Shown one piece after another: positions 1 to 9,249 of a stretch of 64,000 nucleotides of DNA (positions are counted from its first letter, which is position 1; every line of letters starts with the position of its first letter). Origin of the DNA: Mesorhizobium sp. ZC-5. Its GTDB lineage: Bacteria > Pseudomonadota > Alphaproteobacteria > Rhizobiales > Rhizobiaceae. The position numbers and the translations under genes were made by a program. The DNA lies in the NCBI RefSeq assembly GCF_025753855.1, contig NZ_JAOWPT010000015.1, positions 1-64,000 of the forward strand. Reading direction: 5' to 3'. The notes beneath the pieces were generated by a model, which saw only the letters and a program-made list of their open reading frames with translations, searched no databases and was not told the DNA's origin.

Positions 1-737
1 CCGCCATTGCGGATGGCCATCTGGCGAAGCGCCTCCAGCGCCAGCCAGTTCCCCATCGAATGGGCGAGGATGGAAACTTCCTCTATCTCTGGATCGCGCC
101 CCAGATATTGAAACAGCGTTTCCAGCGCATTGCGCGTGTAGTTAGTGCTTTCCCTGTCATATCCATAGGCAAACGTGCTGCCACGCGAAGGCCACGTGAC
201 CAGGATGGGAACGCTGTCGGTTCCAGCATCATTGGCAATTTGCGCAAATCGGAAGACCGAGTCCTCGAACCGGTTGTTGAAGCCGTGGATAAAGACAAGA
301 ACGCTGCGATCGGGACTCTTTTTGACAGAGGCGCTGAGCCATCCCTTCGCAGCCTCCGAGGTGAGGTCCGCGCTTCTGAGGACCGCGAAATCGGTAGCCG
401 GATTGGGGGGAAGTTTCTTTGGCCAAGCTACCTCACCAACCTTGCGGACATTGTTTGGTGGAATTGACACCGTCATGTCGGCAAATGCCGGAGCAAGTCC
501 GCGTTCGCCTGTAAACATCTCACCTGGATTGGCCGAGCGGCCACGGGTCGTTGCAACCAGCATCTCCACCCTGCTGGAGGATGGAGAAGTGTCGGCTACC
601 GGCAGGAGAACATCCTTCGGACGACCGGCGCAACCAGACAGGACAATGGAAAGGATCGAGGCTAGCAGAACGCCGTGAATACGCCCGGCGAAGGAAAACG
701 ATGTCGCTCGCGCTAAGCGGCCGCTACTGGTGCTCAC
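1..737 (-). CDS. Alpha/beta hydrolase lipoprotein, DUF900 family (partial)
   Basis: The gene runs off the left edge of the window, so only the first 245 codons are present. The N-terminus is a lipoprotein signal ending in LSGC about 30 residues in, so the product should be exported and lipid-anchored. A later stretch reads VLVFIHGFNNRFEDS, the oxyanion-side strand of an alpha/beta hydrolase, and then ILAHSMGNWLALEAL, where AHSMG holds the nucleophile serine. This matches the DUF900 (COG4782) esterase-like family; the substrate is not known. I chose the GTG at 737 because AAGG lies seven bases before it. That GTG overlaps the TGA of a 24-codon frame upstream, which suggests translational coupling. 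Confidence 0.8.
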   Translation of the reverse strand, partial: MSTSSGRLARATSFSFAGRIHGVLLASILSIVLSGCAGRPKDVLLPVADTSPSSSRVEMLVATTRGRSANPGEMFTGERGLAPAFADMTVSIPPNNVRKVGEVAWPKKLPPNPATDFAVLRSADLTSEAAKGWLSASVKKSPDRSVLVFIHGFNNRFEDSVFRFAQIANDAGTDSVPILVTWPSRGSTFAYGYDRESTNYTRNALETLFQYLGRDPEIEEVSILAHSMGNWLALEALRQMAIRNG

Positions 738-808
738 TGCTTTTCCTTCTGCCCAATATGAACGCGCGGACTCGAACGCGAGCAAGGCATCAAATCGATG
801 TGGTCCAT
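734..808 (-). CDS. Possible 24-residue leader peptide before the hydrolase
   Basis: A short frame begins with ATG directly after a strong GGGAGGAAGG ribosome site and ends in a TGA that overlaps the GTG start of the hydrolase gene (GTGA). The peptide (MDHIDLMPCSRSS...) is polar and resembles no family I know. The arrangement fits a coupling leader. It could equally be the former 5' end of the hydrolase gene, put out of frame. No conservation data support it. Confidence 0.3.
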   Translation of the reverse strand: MDHIDLMPCSRSSPRVHIGQKEKQ

Positions 809-899
809 CCTTCCTCCCTGGCCTTGTTTTTGAATTGCCATGGACGTGCGCCTCCCGAATCGACACTTCAGCGCGCTCCGTCCTAGCCGCATAGATTTG

Positions 900-2402
900 T
901 CACTTCACCACCTCGACGTCCGGTAGCTTCCAGGATCCGTCGTACAACCCTTCCTTGGGTGTGTAGAACCGCATCATTGGGTAGAAGCCTTTTCCGGGGA
1001 CAGTCTCGATCCAGTTGGCCTCAAGACCTGCGGGGGCGCTTCCGGCGGGCCCGAAATAAAGGTCGATCGAGCCGTCCGCCTTGGTCTTGAGCTTGTCGAG
1101 ACCCGAGCGGGCCGAGTCGTTGCCCGGGTTCTTGATCATGGAGCGGGTCGCAGTATCGTAGAGCGTCAGCGACCAGAACTGCTCGGCCGGTGCGTTGGCG
1201 GGCACATGCAGACGATACGACTTTCCGCCGTCGAAACGGTTCCCGTCCTTGTCCTTGAACGCCTGAATGTAGTTTCCGCCGGGACCGGCCTTCATCACGC
1301 CCAGCGCGGGCGTCGTATAGATCGCGCCGTAGGTGTAGTGCAGCCGTTCATCGATCTGGCCGTACGTATCGGTCTGCTGAACGGGATTCACCTGGAAAAT
1401 CCAGTGCCACTTCGTTCCGGGGAACGGCTCGACTCCGAGACCTTCACCGACCTGGTGAAATCGGTCGGGTCCTTCGAACAGCATCACGCGGCCGATGGCA
1501 TCGCCCATCCGCGCAGCCTCTTCAAGGATGGCCTTTTGCCGGGCGTCCGGCTTGAACTCCTTGCCCTTCTCGATGCCCAATGGCTTGAGCATGGCCAGGT
1601 AAAACAGGTCACGTTCCTGGACAGGGTTGTTGTTGATATATCTCGCAAGGCGCTCCCAGAACGCCATCCCCTCGGGCGGGAGCGTGTCCGAGCCTTTCTC
1701 CGACATGGAGAAGAATGTGTTCGGCTTGGGATTGCTGCTTTCGCTCAGCGGATAGACCTTGACCTGCTTGACGTTGGCGACGGCGGCGTCCTTGTTGTCA
1801 TTCTGAACGATGCCGCGAATCATGATGTTGTGGTTGTTGGACGTTGCCCGAACTACGAAATACCCAGCTTGCGGGACGTCGCCTTCGAAGTTGGGCGGGA
1901 CGAGGAGAAATTTCCCGCCCTTGCCTCCGTCAGGTCCGGGCAAGCCGACATCGGTGAGCGATCTCTGCCAGAAGTCGTCGATGATTCCGACGATAGCACC
2001 CGGCGGGATCTCGACGACGAGAGGTCCTGTCTTTCCAAGGTCCACGTTGGTCAGCCCGTATATAGTGGTGTCATTGGCGGTGAGCCAGACGGCCTTCGAG
2101 TTGGCATAATTGTCTGCGATGACGAAGTCGTTGAGATCAGCGCCGAGATCTCGCAGGCTTCCGATGCGGATGGACTCGAACGAAACCGCCGGATAGCCCC
2201 ACAAATAAGCCTGCACGGCTCGCTGGTAGTCAATTTCATCGAAGACCTTGCGTGCGGTCTCCTCGGTAGGAAAGCCCTGCTCGAACTCGAGAGTGCCGAT
2301 GCGGGTGTCTACGCTGTCAGGCGTCTGTGCATACGCGCCTGTGAGGCCCAGCGCACCGACAACCGCGGCTGCGACGAGGCCTTTCCTGTAGTTTGTCATC
2401 AT
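900..2402 (-). CDS. DUF1254/DUF1214 domain secreted protein
   Basis: A 500-residue protein with a Sec signal peptide at its start (MMTNYRKGLVAAAVVGALGL... cut after AYAQ). It carries an N-terminal DUF1254 region, with AVQAYLWGYPAVSFESIR and a following NDTTIYGLTNVDL block, and a C-terminal DUF1214 region with LTLYDTATRSMIKN and YFGP. Proteins of this pairing are periplasmic and of unknown biochemistry. The frame is open for 80 codons further upstream, but the ATG at 2402 has a GGGAGG site nine bases away and puts the signal peptide at the N-terminus. It is the last gene of a four-gene minus-strand cluster, 155 bases after the HupE-like gene. Confidence 0.85.
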   Translation of the reverse strand: MMTNYRKGLVAAAVVGALGLTGAYAQTPDSVDTRIGTLEFEQGFPTEETARKVFDEIDYQRAVQAYLWGYPAVSFESIRIGSLRDLGADLNDFVIADNYANSKAVWLTANDTTIYGLTNVDLGKTGPLVVEIPPGAIVGIIDDFWQRSLTDVGLPGPDGGKGGKFLLVPPNFEGDVPQAGYFVVRATSNNHNIMIRGIVQNDNKDAAVANVKQVKVYPLSESSNPKPNTFFSMSEKGSDTLPPEGMAFWERLARYINNNPVQERDLFYLAMLKPLGIEKGKEFKPDARQKAILEEAARMGDAIGRVMLFEGPDRFHQVGEGLGVEPFPGTKWHWIFQVNPVQQTDTYGQIDERLHYTYGAIYTTPALGVMKAGPGGNYIQAFKDKDGNRFDGGKSYRLHVPANAPAEQFWSLTLYDTATRSMIKNPGNDSARSGLDKLKTKADGSIDLYFGPAGSAPAGLEANWIETVPGKGFYPMMRFYTPKEGLYDGSWKLPDVEVVK

Positions 2403-2557
2403 GGCGTCGTGCCTCCCATGGATCGTGGCTCGTCGTTCATCCCATCCAAATCGAAATCGCCTCGCTTCCAGGTTATCGAACCAAAACTGCAGCGGTGAAT
2501 AGACCGCGACACTCTGGTTTGCGGGACCGAGCCGGGCGCGCGGCTTTGCGCTTCCCG

Positions 2558-3574
2558 TCATGCCCAGAACCCGCCGACCCGCTCGATCAGCCAGAAGGAT
2601 GCGACACCACCGATGCAATAAGCGGCCGCCGCCCGCGCCCAATCGTTCGGCGCGTTCGCTTGCGATCGAAGGACCCCGTTTGAGAGCCTACCCAGAATCC
2701 GGAACGCCGCCAGGACAGCCACCGCAAAGGCGAGTTGTCCCAACTCCACACCAATGTTGAAAAACAGCAGCGCGACTGGGATCGCGTGGTGCGGCAGTCC
2801 GATTTCGCTCAGCGCCCCGGCGAAGCCGAGGCCATGCAGAAGGCCGAACGCGAAGGCCACAAGCCAGGGCCACCGGGCAGTGAGGCTCATCTGTCCTCGT
2901 CGCGATTTCACGATCTCGACGGCAACGAGGACAATGCTCAGTGCGATCGCCGCCTCTACCGGGGGGGCCGGCACATTCAGGTAGCCGAGCGTCGCAGCGC
3001 CGAGCGTGATGCTGTGCGCGGCTGTGAACGCAGTGATCGTGACCGCAATTCGTTGCCAGCTTCCAGCGAGCAGGATGAGGGCCAGCACGAAAAGCAGATG
3101 GTCGACCCCAAAAAGTATATGCTCGACACCCAGCCAGACATAGGTGGCGGCCACCTGTTGCCAGCCGCTGGCCGCCGGAACCGTCCAGGAAGGACTGGCC
3201 GGCGTCAGGCGCGCGGTGCTGACTTCGCCGTTCAGTCTCTGCACACGCACGAGCACATCCGTGCGGCTCTCGGGCAGCCCATCGAACGTAATGGTCTCGC
3301 CGGCGAACCCCTTTACCGCATGCACGGACCACCGCTCGATGTAAGCGTCGTTGAGAATGACACCTTCGCGCGGCGTCGGCTCGGTCACGCTCTGGGGCAG
3401 CTGCGGATAGACCGCGAGCCTGCGTTCTCCCATTGCTGGCGCTTTCCAGAGCACCGCGTAGACCGAGGGCGCGCTCTCGGTGATGGACAGGTATGCAGGT
3501 CTAAGGTCGTGCGCATCAGCGCGCCCGGCGACCAGCGTCAACGCAACCCAAAGAAGGATGAGGAACCGGATCAC
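2558..3574 (-). CDS. HupE/UreJ family membrane protein
   Basis: A 338-residue protein with a signal peptide (MIRFLILLWVALTLVAGRADA), a roughly 110-residue extracytoplasmic beta-rich domain, and then about six membrane segments. The membrane part has the HupE/UreJ_2 hallmarks: GVEHILFGVDHLLFVLALI, TAFTAAHSITL and FGLLHGLGFAG, with several His residues that could bind a metal. Members near hydrogenase or urease genes are thought to move nickel, but no such enzyme lies here, so the substrate is open. The start codon overlaps the stop of the preceding parvulin gene (ATGA), so the two are probably translated together. Confidence 0.85.
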   Translation of the reverse strand: MIRFLILLWVALTLVAGRADAHDLRPAYLSITESAPSVYAVLWKAPAMGERRLAVYPQLPQSVTEPTPREGVILNDAYIERWSVHAVKGFAGETITFDGLPESRTDVLVRVQRLNGEVSTARLTPASPSWTVPAASGWQQVAATYVWLGVEHILFGVDHLLFVLALILLAGSWQRIAVTITAFTAAHSITLGAATLGYLNVPAPPVEAAIALSIVLVAVEIVKSRRGQMSLTARWPWLVAFAFGLLHGLGFAGALSEIGLPHHAIPVALLFFNIGVELGQLAFAVAVLAAFRILGRLSNGVLRSQANAPNDWARAAAAYCIGGVASFWLIERVGGFWA

Positions 3575-4425
3575 GGCGCGACCTCGGCTCGCCTCTCCTC
3601 AAGTGCTCCAGGAGGGATGGCGTCGATCTTGACGACGTAAGTCGATCGAAGCCGCTGGTACAGCGCCTCGTTGGCGACGACCTTTCGAGCATGCAGCCAC
3701 TCTCGCCGCGCGGCGTCGCGGACCTCCTCAACGGGAGGTTCGCGTGCGTCGACGCGACCTGTCACGCGGACCAGGTGCGTGCCATAAGCCGAGGTGACCG
3801 GACCGCTCCACCCGCCCGGGGCCGACCTGTCGATGCCCATGGCGAAGTCGTCGCCGAATGTCTTGGCAACGGCTGACCTCGACACGTCGCGGAAATCAGT
3901 TCCCACCATCAACGGGCTGCCGACGCTCGACGCGTCCACGGTTCCCGCGTTCAAATCCCGCAGCACGTGGTTCAACCGTTCCGCATTCGGGACGCCCGCC
4001 GGGAAATAAACCTGCTCGAAGGAGAAGCGAGCCTCGCTGCGGAACCATTCGGGATGCTCCGCGACGAATGCCTTTAATTCCGCCTCGGTTGGCTCGACGT
4101 CCGCCGTCATATCCGCGACGAACTCCATCTTCTGCCGTATCCGCCGTCGTATCACCGTATCATCCTTGTCGAGCCCCATCGCCACGCCCTGGCGATAGAG
4201 AACCTCGTCGCGGATGTGCTCGTCCACCAGCGCGTCCAGTTCCTTTGCGTTCGGCGGCCGCTGCCAGGTTTGGCTAAAGATTGCAGCAATGCTGCGGATT
4301 TGACCGGCGCTGACGATGATTTCATCGGATGCGGGCTCGTCGCCCGCATCCGAGAATTGGTACACGCCGAAAAGGACTGCACCGATGGTGAGAAAGTGCA
4401 GAAGAGGTTCCCGCAGGAGCTTCAT
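3571..4425 (-). CDS. Parvulin-type peptidyl-prolyl cis-trans isomerase, membrane-anchored
   Basis: A 284-residue protein with one N-terminal membrane segment (HFLTIGAVLFGVYQF), then a SurA/PpiC-like helical region, and a C-terminal parvulin-type rotamase region (ARFSFEQVYFP ... WSGPVTSAYGTHLVRV). It should fold or escort exported proteins, most simply its co-transcribed neighbours. The ATG at 4425 was chosen for its GGGAGG site five bases upstream; a longer open frame reaches back into the DUF3604 gene and is not needed. It lies 13 bases after the DUF3604 stop and overlaps the HupE-like start by four bases. Confidence 0.85.
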   Translation of the reverse strand: MKLLREPLLHFLTIGAVLFGVYQFSDAGDEPASDEIIVSAGQIRSIAAIFSQTWQRPPNAKELDALVDEHIRDEVLYRQGVAMGLDKDDTVIRRRIRQKMEFVADMTADVEPTEAELKAFVAEHPEWFRSEARFSFEQVYFPAGVPNAERLNHVLRDLNAGTVDASSVGSPLMVGTDFRDVSRSAVAKTFGDDFAMGIDRSAPGGWSGPVTSAYGTHLVRVTGRVDAREPPVEEVRDAARREWLHARKVVANEALYQRLRSTYVVKIDAIPPGALEERRAEVAP

Positions 4426-4438
4426 CTTCGCCTCCCGT

Positions 4439-6430
4439 TCAACCCGGCGTGTACCAGATAGGCGACGTGTACGCGCGTTCCTGGCCGAACATCGGCACGC
4501 CGTCGGGCATCCTGACCCCGAAGCGCACCGCGTCATAGGCGGTCCAGCGCGGCGTCGGTATCTCGAGTACACGGGCGTAATAAACGGCCCGCAGATCTGG
4601 ATCGAAATCCGGGTCTGTCCAGGTCTTGATCAGTTCAGACGCACCGATGGTATTTGTCCAGGTAGCTGTCGCTACGTCGACGGTGTTGCCGACCGCCGGC
4701 AACTTGCCGTCGGCACCGGGTACGCGATCGTCCGACCACACCACGTCGTAAACCTTCTCCTGGCGAGCGCCAGCCGCGTCGACCCAGCCCTTGACGACCT
4801 GGATGCGATCCAGGTTGCCTCCAAGCGGGTCCTTCAGCGCTGCTACCAGGAAGGTCGGCGATTTCCCCGCGGGCGCGGCACTGAGGTCGCCACCCATCGG
4901 CACTCCCTTGCTGTAGCCTGCGAAGGCTGGACTGCGCGATTGCGCGTCCGCATCGGTGAAATCCCATCCGCCGAAGAAGCGCACGAGCATACGCGGGCCG
5001 GTCGTTCCATAGACTTCCTTGCGGCGCAGAGCGTCCCAGAGCGCCTCACGTGTATTATCGGTCGCCCACACGCCGGCGTAACCGGAAGCGACCTGTTGCC
5101 AGCCCGTGAGAAATAGGTCGCCATTGCGCATGAATTCGTGTTCAGCGCGATGTGGGCTGGGCTCGGAACCTGAATGCTTGCCGAAGAAGTTATCTTCCTC
5201 GGCGGTGGTGAGCGAGGTATGGCTGTCGGTCGAGCCGATCATGCCGAACTTGTACGGATTTACGCCGAGTTTGCCTTCGAGCTGAAGTCCGGTCTGCAAA
5301 GCCGTGCGAGCATACTCGGCCTGCAGCATCTCGGGCTTCTTCGCCTCGCTGAGGTTCAGGTTGCCTACGTCCCACAGCTCATACCCGGCGAATTCGTCAG
5401 TGGGCGAGAGGTAGGGATGCGCCTCGCCGTCTCCCTTGATCTGCGTCACCTCGTAGAGCGGCTCCCAACGGGCGCGCGTCTCCGCATACTCCGCCGTCAG
5501 GGGCTGTCCGGTAGCGGGATTGGTTTCGGTCGGGAACATCCAGCCGTTCGAGAGATTGCCGTTGTGCGAGATGGCCAGCACCCGACCCCCGGTCTTGTCC
5601 TCGTAGGCCGCGAGATGCTTCCACAGGTCCTCGGGAGTGGTGCTGCCAGCAGGTGGATAGGTCGTGAACGGAAGGGTCTGCTTCGCCTGCTCCGCGCCGT
5701 CGCGATAGATTACGACACGATGGAGATTGTTGCCGGGCGGCACCTGCGAGGTCCATTCGTAGCCGATGAAGGCCGTGAAATGTCCCGGCTCATTGTATTT
5801 TTCCGCCGCTGCAATCATCTGATCCCAGGTCGAGCGATAACCGTCGGATCCCGGCAGGAACTCCAGCGCCTTGGGAAAGGTGCCGCGCGAAAAATTGTCG
5901 ATGATCTCGAGCGCCGCCTTGACGCCGTCCTCGCCGCCTTTTTGCACAAGATCGTACCAGCGCCGGCCGGTGGGGTCTGCGAGCATTTCCGGCTTCCCGG
6001 CAAAGAGAGCGGGGAAGAAGCCCATATTGTCAGAATGGTCGGTGATGGCGAGGAAATCCAGCGGCCGCGAGAGCTTCACGCGCTGGCCGCCGGACGCAGT
6101 CAGTTCTTCCCCGCGGGCGAAACGGTAGGCTTCCTCGAAGCCGAGACGGGTGCCAAAGGCCCCGGCGTCCATCGACGCGCTGGTGTGAAGATGGGTGTCG
6201 CCCCAGAAAACGCGGCTTGGGAAGTTGCGGCCCGCATAAGGCGAATAGCCAGGCGGTTTGCTGGGAAGCACAGTCGCTGGATCGAGGGTACCGATGTCAG
6301 TGATCGTCGATTGTGCCGTTGCCGGCGATGCGAGTAGCAGGCACGCGATCGCCACCGTACCGCGCAGCGGCCTCACTTTTCGCCAGCCATGTCCGTTGGC
6401 AACAGTCGACTGGTCCGGTGCTCTGCGCAT
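4439..6430 (-). CDS. DUF3604 domain protein, exported PHP-like
   Basis: A 663-residue protein with a signal peptide (TVAIACLLLASPATAQ) and a DUF3604 domain. Metal-binding signatures typical of PHP-like phosphoesterase folds are visible: FWGDTHLHTSASMDAGAFG near residue 90, LDFLAITDHSDNMGF, and later ISHNGNLSNG and GMIGSTDSHTSL. The activity of this family is not established. I chose the ATG at 6430, which follows GAGGGAGG; an ATG at 6457 also has a fair ribosome site and would add nine residues. This is the first gene of the operon that continues with the isomerase, HupE-like and DUF1254 genes. Confidence 0.85.
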   Translation of the reverse strand: MRRAPDQSTVANGHGWRKVRPLRGTVAIACLLLASPATAQSTITDIGTLDPATVLPSKPPGYSPYAGRNFPSRVFWGDTHLHTSASMDAGAFGTRLGFEEAYRFARGEELTASGGQRVKLSRPLDFLAITDHSDNMGFFPALFAGKPEMLADPTGRRWYDLVQKGGEDGVKAALEIIDNFSRGTFPKALEFLPGSDGYRSTWDQMIAAAEKYNEPGHFTAFIGYEWTSQVPPGNNLHRVVIYRDGAEQAKQTLPFTTYPPAGSTTPEDLWKHLAAYEDKTGGRVLAISHNGNLSNGWMFPTETNPATGQPLTAEYAETRARWEPLYEVTQIKGDGEAHPYLSPTDEFAGYELWDVGNLNLSEAKKPEMLQAEYARTALQTGLQLEGKLGVNPYKFGMIGSTDSHTSLTTAEEDNFFGKHSGSEPSPHRAEHEFMRNGDLFLTGWQQVASGYAGVWATDNTREALWDALRRKEVYGTTGPRMLVRFFGGWDFTDADAQSRSPAFAGYSKGVPMGGDLSAAPAGKSPTFLVAALKDPLGGNLDRIQVVKGWVDAAGARQEKVYDVVWSDDRVPGADGKLPAVGNTVDVATATWTNTIGASELIKTWTDPDFDPDLRAVYYARVLEIPTPRWTAYDAVRFGVRMPDGVPMFGQERAYTSPIWYTPG

Positions 6431-6654
6431 GGATTCCTCCCTCTGTGTGATGTGCATCGCCGTGCCTCCGTCTGATTTGATCAATGCCTTTGCGGCTGAA
6501 CTGAAGGACCGGGATCGGATCTGACGATACGCCTCACCACGGCGGGCCGCTATCGGAATCCCGCAGCAGCGCGCACCGGCAGACGCTGCGACGATAGCCA
6601 GTCCAGATGAGGTCTGGTATTACAGACTGGGATGATCCCGCAGGGGGAATGCCA

Positions 6655-7662
6655 ATGACGGGGCCGGTCGGTCGGGATAGTCGACGTCTGGAGATCCTTG
6701 CCTCCGTCCAAGCCCGTTATGCGGACTTCGACATGATGGCTGCGAGTGCGGTCGGCTGGGATCAGAAATACGACCACATCGGCCGGGGGCGCTTCGAAGG
6801 CAGCTTGAGCATGGTTGTGCTCAACACGCTGCAGGTTGGGCGGGAACGCTGGAAGCCCGGCATCATGCAGCGCGGCAGCGCGCCGGCGCGCTGCTGGTTC
6901 GTCGGCCTTCCGATCGTCGCGGAAGGAACGATTCACGTGCGGGGACGGCAAATTGCGAGCGGTCAACCAGTCCTGGCCGGACCGTGTGACGACATCGCGT
7001 TCACAGCAAATGGCCATACCGACTTGGCTCAGGCGGTTATCCCTGTCGACCAGATCGAGCATTGGATGCAGGTACGCAGAGGCACGCCCTGCCTGGACAA
7101 GAAATATCTGGATCGGCCTTGGAAGATGCCCGAGCAGGAAATCGTCCGCCGCGGCACCGCCTTGGCGAGACTTCTGCGGTCCCTGCTTAAAGGCACTGAC
7201 GGCACAATCCTACCGGACACGTTGACAGCCATCGAAGGCCAGATCGTCGATGTTGTCCTCGGCATGGTGCCGTCAACCGATGTCGCGGAACCTCTGCACC
7301 GACGCGCTCGTGTCGCGATGAACTTAAGGGACATGCTGCTTGGCCATCTCGAGGTACCCGTCAACGTCAGCGCAATGTGTGAAGCGCTGGGAGTGAGGGA
7401 ACGCACACTCGCTGTTGCCTGCGTGGAGGCCTTTGGTCGTCCACCCAAAGCCATGCTACTCGAACTGCGCCTCAACGCCGTGCGCCGGGCGCTCACCCAT
7501 CCTTCCTCCGAGCGAACGGTTACAACCGTGGCCTCACGGTTTGGCTTCTGGCACTTCGGTGAGTTCTCCAGCGAGTACAAGCGGCAGTTTGGCGAACTGC
7601 CTTCGGTTACCCTCGCCAAAACTTTTGGGACAAGCCACACCCACGTCGCAAGACTACATTGA
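6655..7662 (+). CDS. AraC family transcriptional regulator
   Basis: A 335-residue regulator. The last 100 residues form an AraC/XylS-type double helix-turn-helix: a first helix set near VNVSAMCEALGVRERTL and a second at VTTVASRFGFWHFGEFSSEYKRQFGELPS, which is the family signature. The N-terminal 220 residues resemble AraC_binding_2-type sensor domains. It starts 224 bases from the divergent DUF3604 operon and is the obvious candidate regulator of it. The ATG at 6655 has AGGGGG seven bases upstream; ATGs at 6607 and 6649 are in frame but less well placed. Confidence 0.85.
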   Translation: MTGPVGRDSRRLEILASVQARYADFDMMAASAVGWDQKYDHIGRGRFEGSLSMVVLNTLQVGRERWKPGIMQRGSAPARCWFVGLPIVAEGTIHVRGRQIASGQPVLAGPCDDIAFTANGHTDLAQAVIPVDQIEHWMQVRRGTPCLDKKYLDRPWKMPEQEIVRRGTALARLLRSLLKGTDGTILPDTLTAIEGQIVDVVLGMVPSTDVAEPLHRRARVAMNLRDMLLGHLEVPVNVSAMCEALGVRERTLAVACVEAFGRPPKAMLLELRLNAVRRALTHPSSERTVTTVASRFGFWHFGEFSSEYKRQFGELPSVTLAKTFGTSHTHVARLH

Positions 7663-7857
7663 ATCGAAACCCGCGTTTTTGCTATTCCGCAACATCCGAA
7701 ACAAGTGAGGAAAGCAGTCGCCTGCCAAGGAGCTGAGATGTCCGCCTCCCGTCGCGTCTAGGCAACTAGACTGCCTCGCCAATGTCGGCTTCGGGACTTC
7801 GATGGCCGAAAGCTGCCAGTCTGAAATCGGCCTTGGGGACTTCTCAGAGCGCATGCA

Positions 7858-9093
7858 TCAAATCCACGCCAAGTGAGTGGCCAATCCGGAGACCGTTCCA
7901 ATGGCTGCTAGCAGGACGACAACTGTCCAAGGAGGTAATTTCCAAACGGTCAGCAGCAGGAAACCAGTAAGTGCCAAAGCGAAATCCACCGGAGCGAGGA
8001 CGGCGCTCGTCCACACGGGATTGTAGAATGCAGCACCAAGAATGCCGACCACAGCGGCGTTGGCTCCCCGCATGGCTGCTTGCGCCGTCGGGCGAGCACG
8101 CACCATGTCCCAGAACGGCAAGACGCCATAAGCGAGAAGCCCGCCGGGCAGAAAAACCGCAATGAGCGCAATCGATGCACCCATAATACCACTCGGGCTC
8201 GGCTCCATCACCGCGCCAAGATAGGCGGCGAAGGTGAAGAGTGGACCCGGCACGGCCTGGGTCAGGCCATAGCCTGCCAAAAATGTCTCGTTGGACACCC
8301 AACCTGGAGCGACGACCTGGGCTTGCAATAGAGGTAGCAGCACATGGCCGCCTCCAAAGACGAGAGCCCCTGAACGGTAGAAGGCGTCGAACAGCGCGAT
8401 GGCTTGGTTCCCCGTCACACTCACGAGGACGGGCGGAATTATCAGCAGCGATGCGAACACGATGAGTGCGGTTGCTCCAGCCCGCTTTGTGATGGGGAAC
8501 TCTAAATGACCTGTGACAGGCCCGCCATTGGACGCGCAAAGCCACAAGCCTGCAATCGCCCCGACCAATATCGCTCCGATCTGGCCGAGCATCCCGCTGG
8601 GTGCCACGACTATCGCCACGGCGGCTAGTGCGATTCCGATGCGTTGGCGGTCAGGCGTGAGGTTCTTGGCCATCCCCCATATCGCTTGAGCGACAACGGC
8701 AACGGCAACCAACTTGAGGCCATGGATGAAGCCATCGGCAACCGGTCCGGTGAATGCCGAAGCCCCGAGCGCGAAGGCAAACAAGACCAAGGCTGAAGGC
8801 ATCGTGAAAGCAAGCCAAGCGGCAAAGCCACCCAGGAGGCCATTGCCACGCATTACCCCCAAGGTGAACCCGACCTTGCTGGAGGCGGGTCCCGGAAGAA
8901 ACTGGGAGAGAGCCACGAGATCAGCGTAAGCGCTTTCGGTGAGCCAACGGCGGCGTACAACGAGTTCATCGCGAAAATAGCCTAGATGCGCGATCGGACC
9001 GCCGAAGGAGGTGAGGCCCAACTTGAGAAATGCTGCGAATACCTCTGAGACTGATCCTTTGGTGGTCTCCGAACTTTCCACGTCCACGCTCAT
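7858..9093 (-). CDS. chrA: Chromate transporter ChrA
   Basis: A 411-residue membrane protein built from two homologous halves, as in long-chain CHR proteins. The first half has FLKLGLTSFGGPIAHLGYF and LVALSQFLPGPASSKVGF; the second has SGALVFGGGHVLLPLL and YGLTQAVPGPLFTFAAYLG, which are the paired CHR signatures. The family exports chromate from the cytoplasm. The start at 9093 follows GGGAGAATGGA; a longer frame upstream lacks a ribosome site. No chrB regulator is adjacent. It is convergent with the AraC gene and stands alone. Confidence 0.92.
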   Translation of the reverse strand: MSVDVESSETTKGSVSEVFAAFLKLGLTSFGGPIAHLGYFRDELVVRRRWLTESAYADLVALSQFLPGPASSKVGFTLGVMRGNGLLGGFAAWLAFTMPSALVLFAFALGASAFTGPVADGFIHGLKLVAVAVVAQAIWGMAKNLTPDRQRIGIALAAVAIVVAPSGMLGQIGAILVGAIAGLWLCASNGGPVTGHLEFPITKRAGATALIVFASLLIIPPVLVSVTGNQAIALFDAFYRSGALVFGGGHVLLPLLQAQVVAPGWVSNETFLAGYGLTQAVPGPLFTFAAYLGAVMEPSPSGIMGASIALIAVFLPGGLLAYGVLPFWDMVRARPTAQAAMRGANAAVVGILGAAFYNPVWTSAVLAPVDFALALTGFLLLTVWKLPPWTVVVLLAAIGTVSGLATHLAWI

Positions 9094-9249
9094 TCCATTC
9101 TCCCGCACGTGATCGAAATTGAATTCATCGGAGTAAGGCCGAGTTCTGTCACACGAGTGGACTGAGAGATTCCACCCGTGCAACACCGACCCCGCATTTA
9201 ACTTGAGAGGCCTCTTCGGCCCATCGGGGTAGCTTCGCCCTGGTCGATC

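Noticed and set aside
1206-6337. Long plus-strand frames at 1206-2498 and 5174-6337
   Set aside because: They lie opposite the DUF1254 and DUF3604 genes, which have signal peptides, ribosome sites and family motifs.
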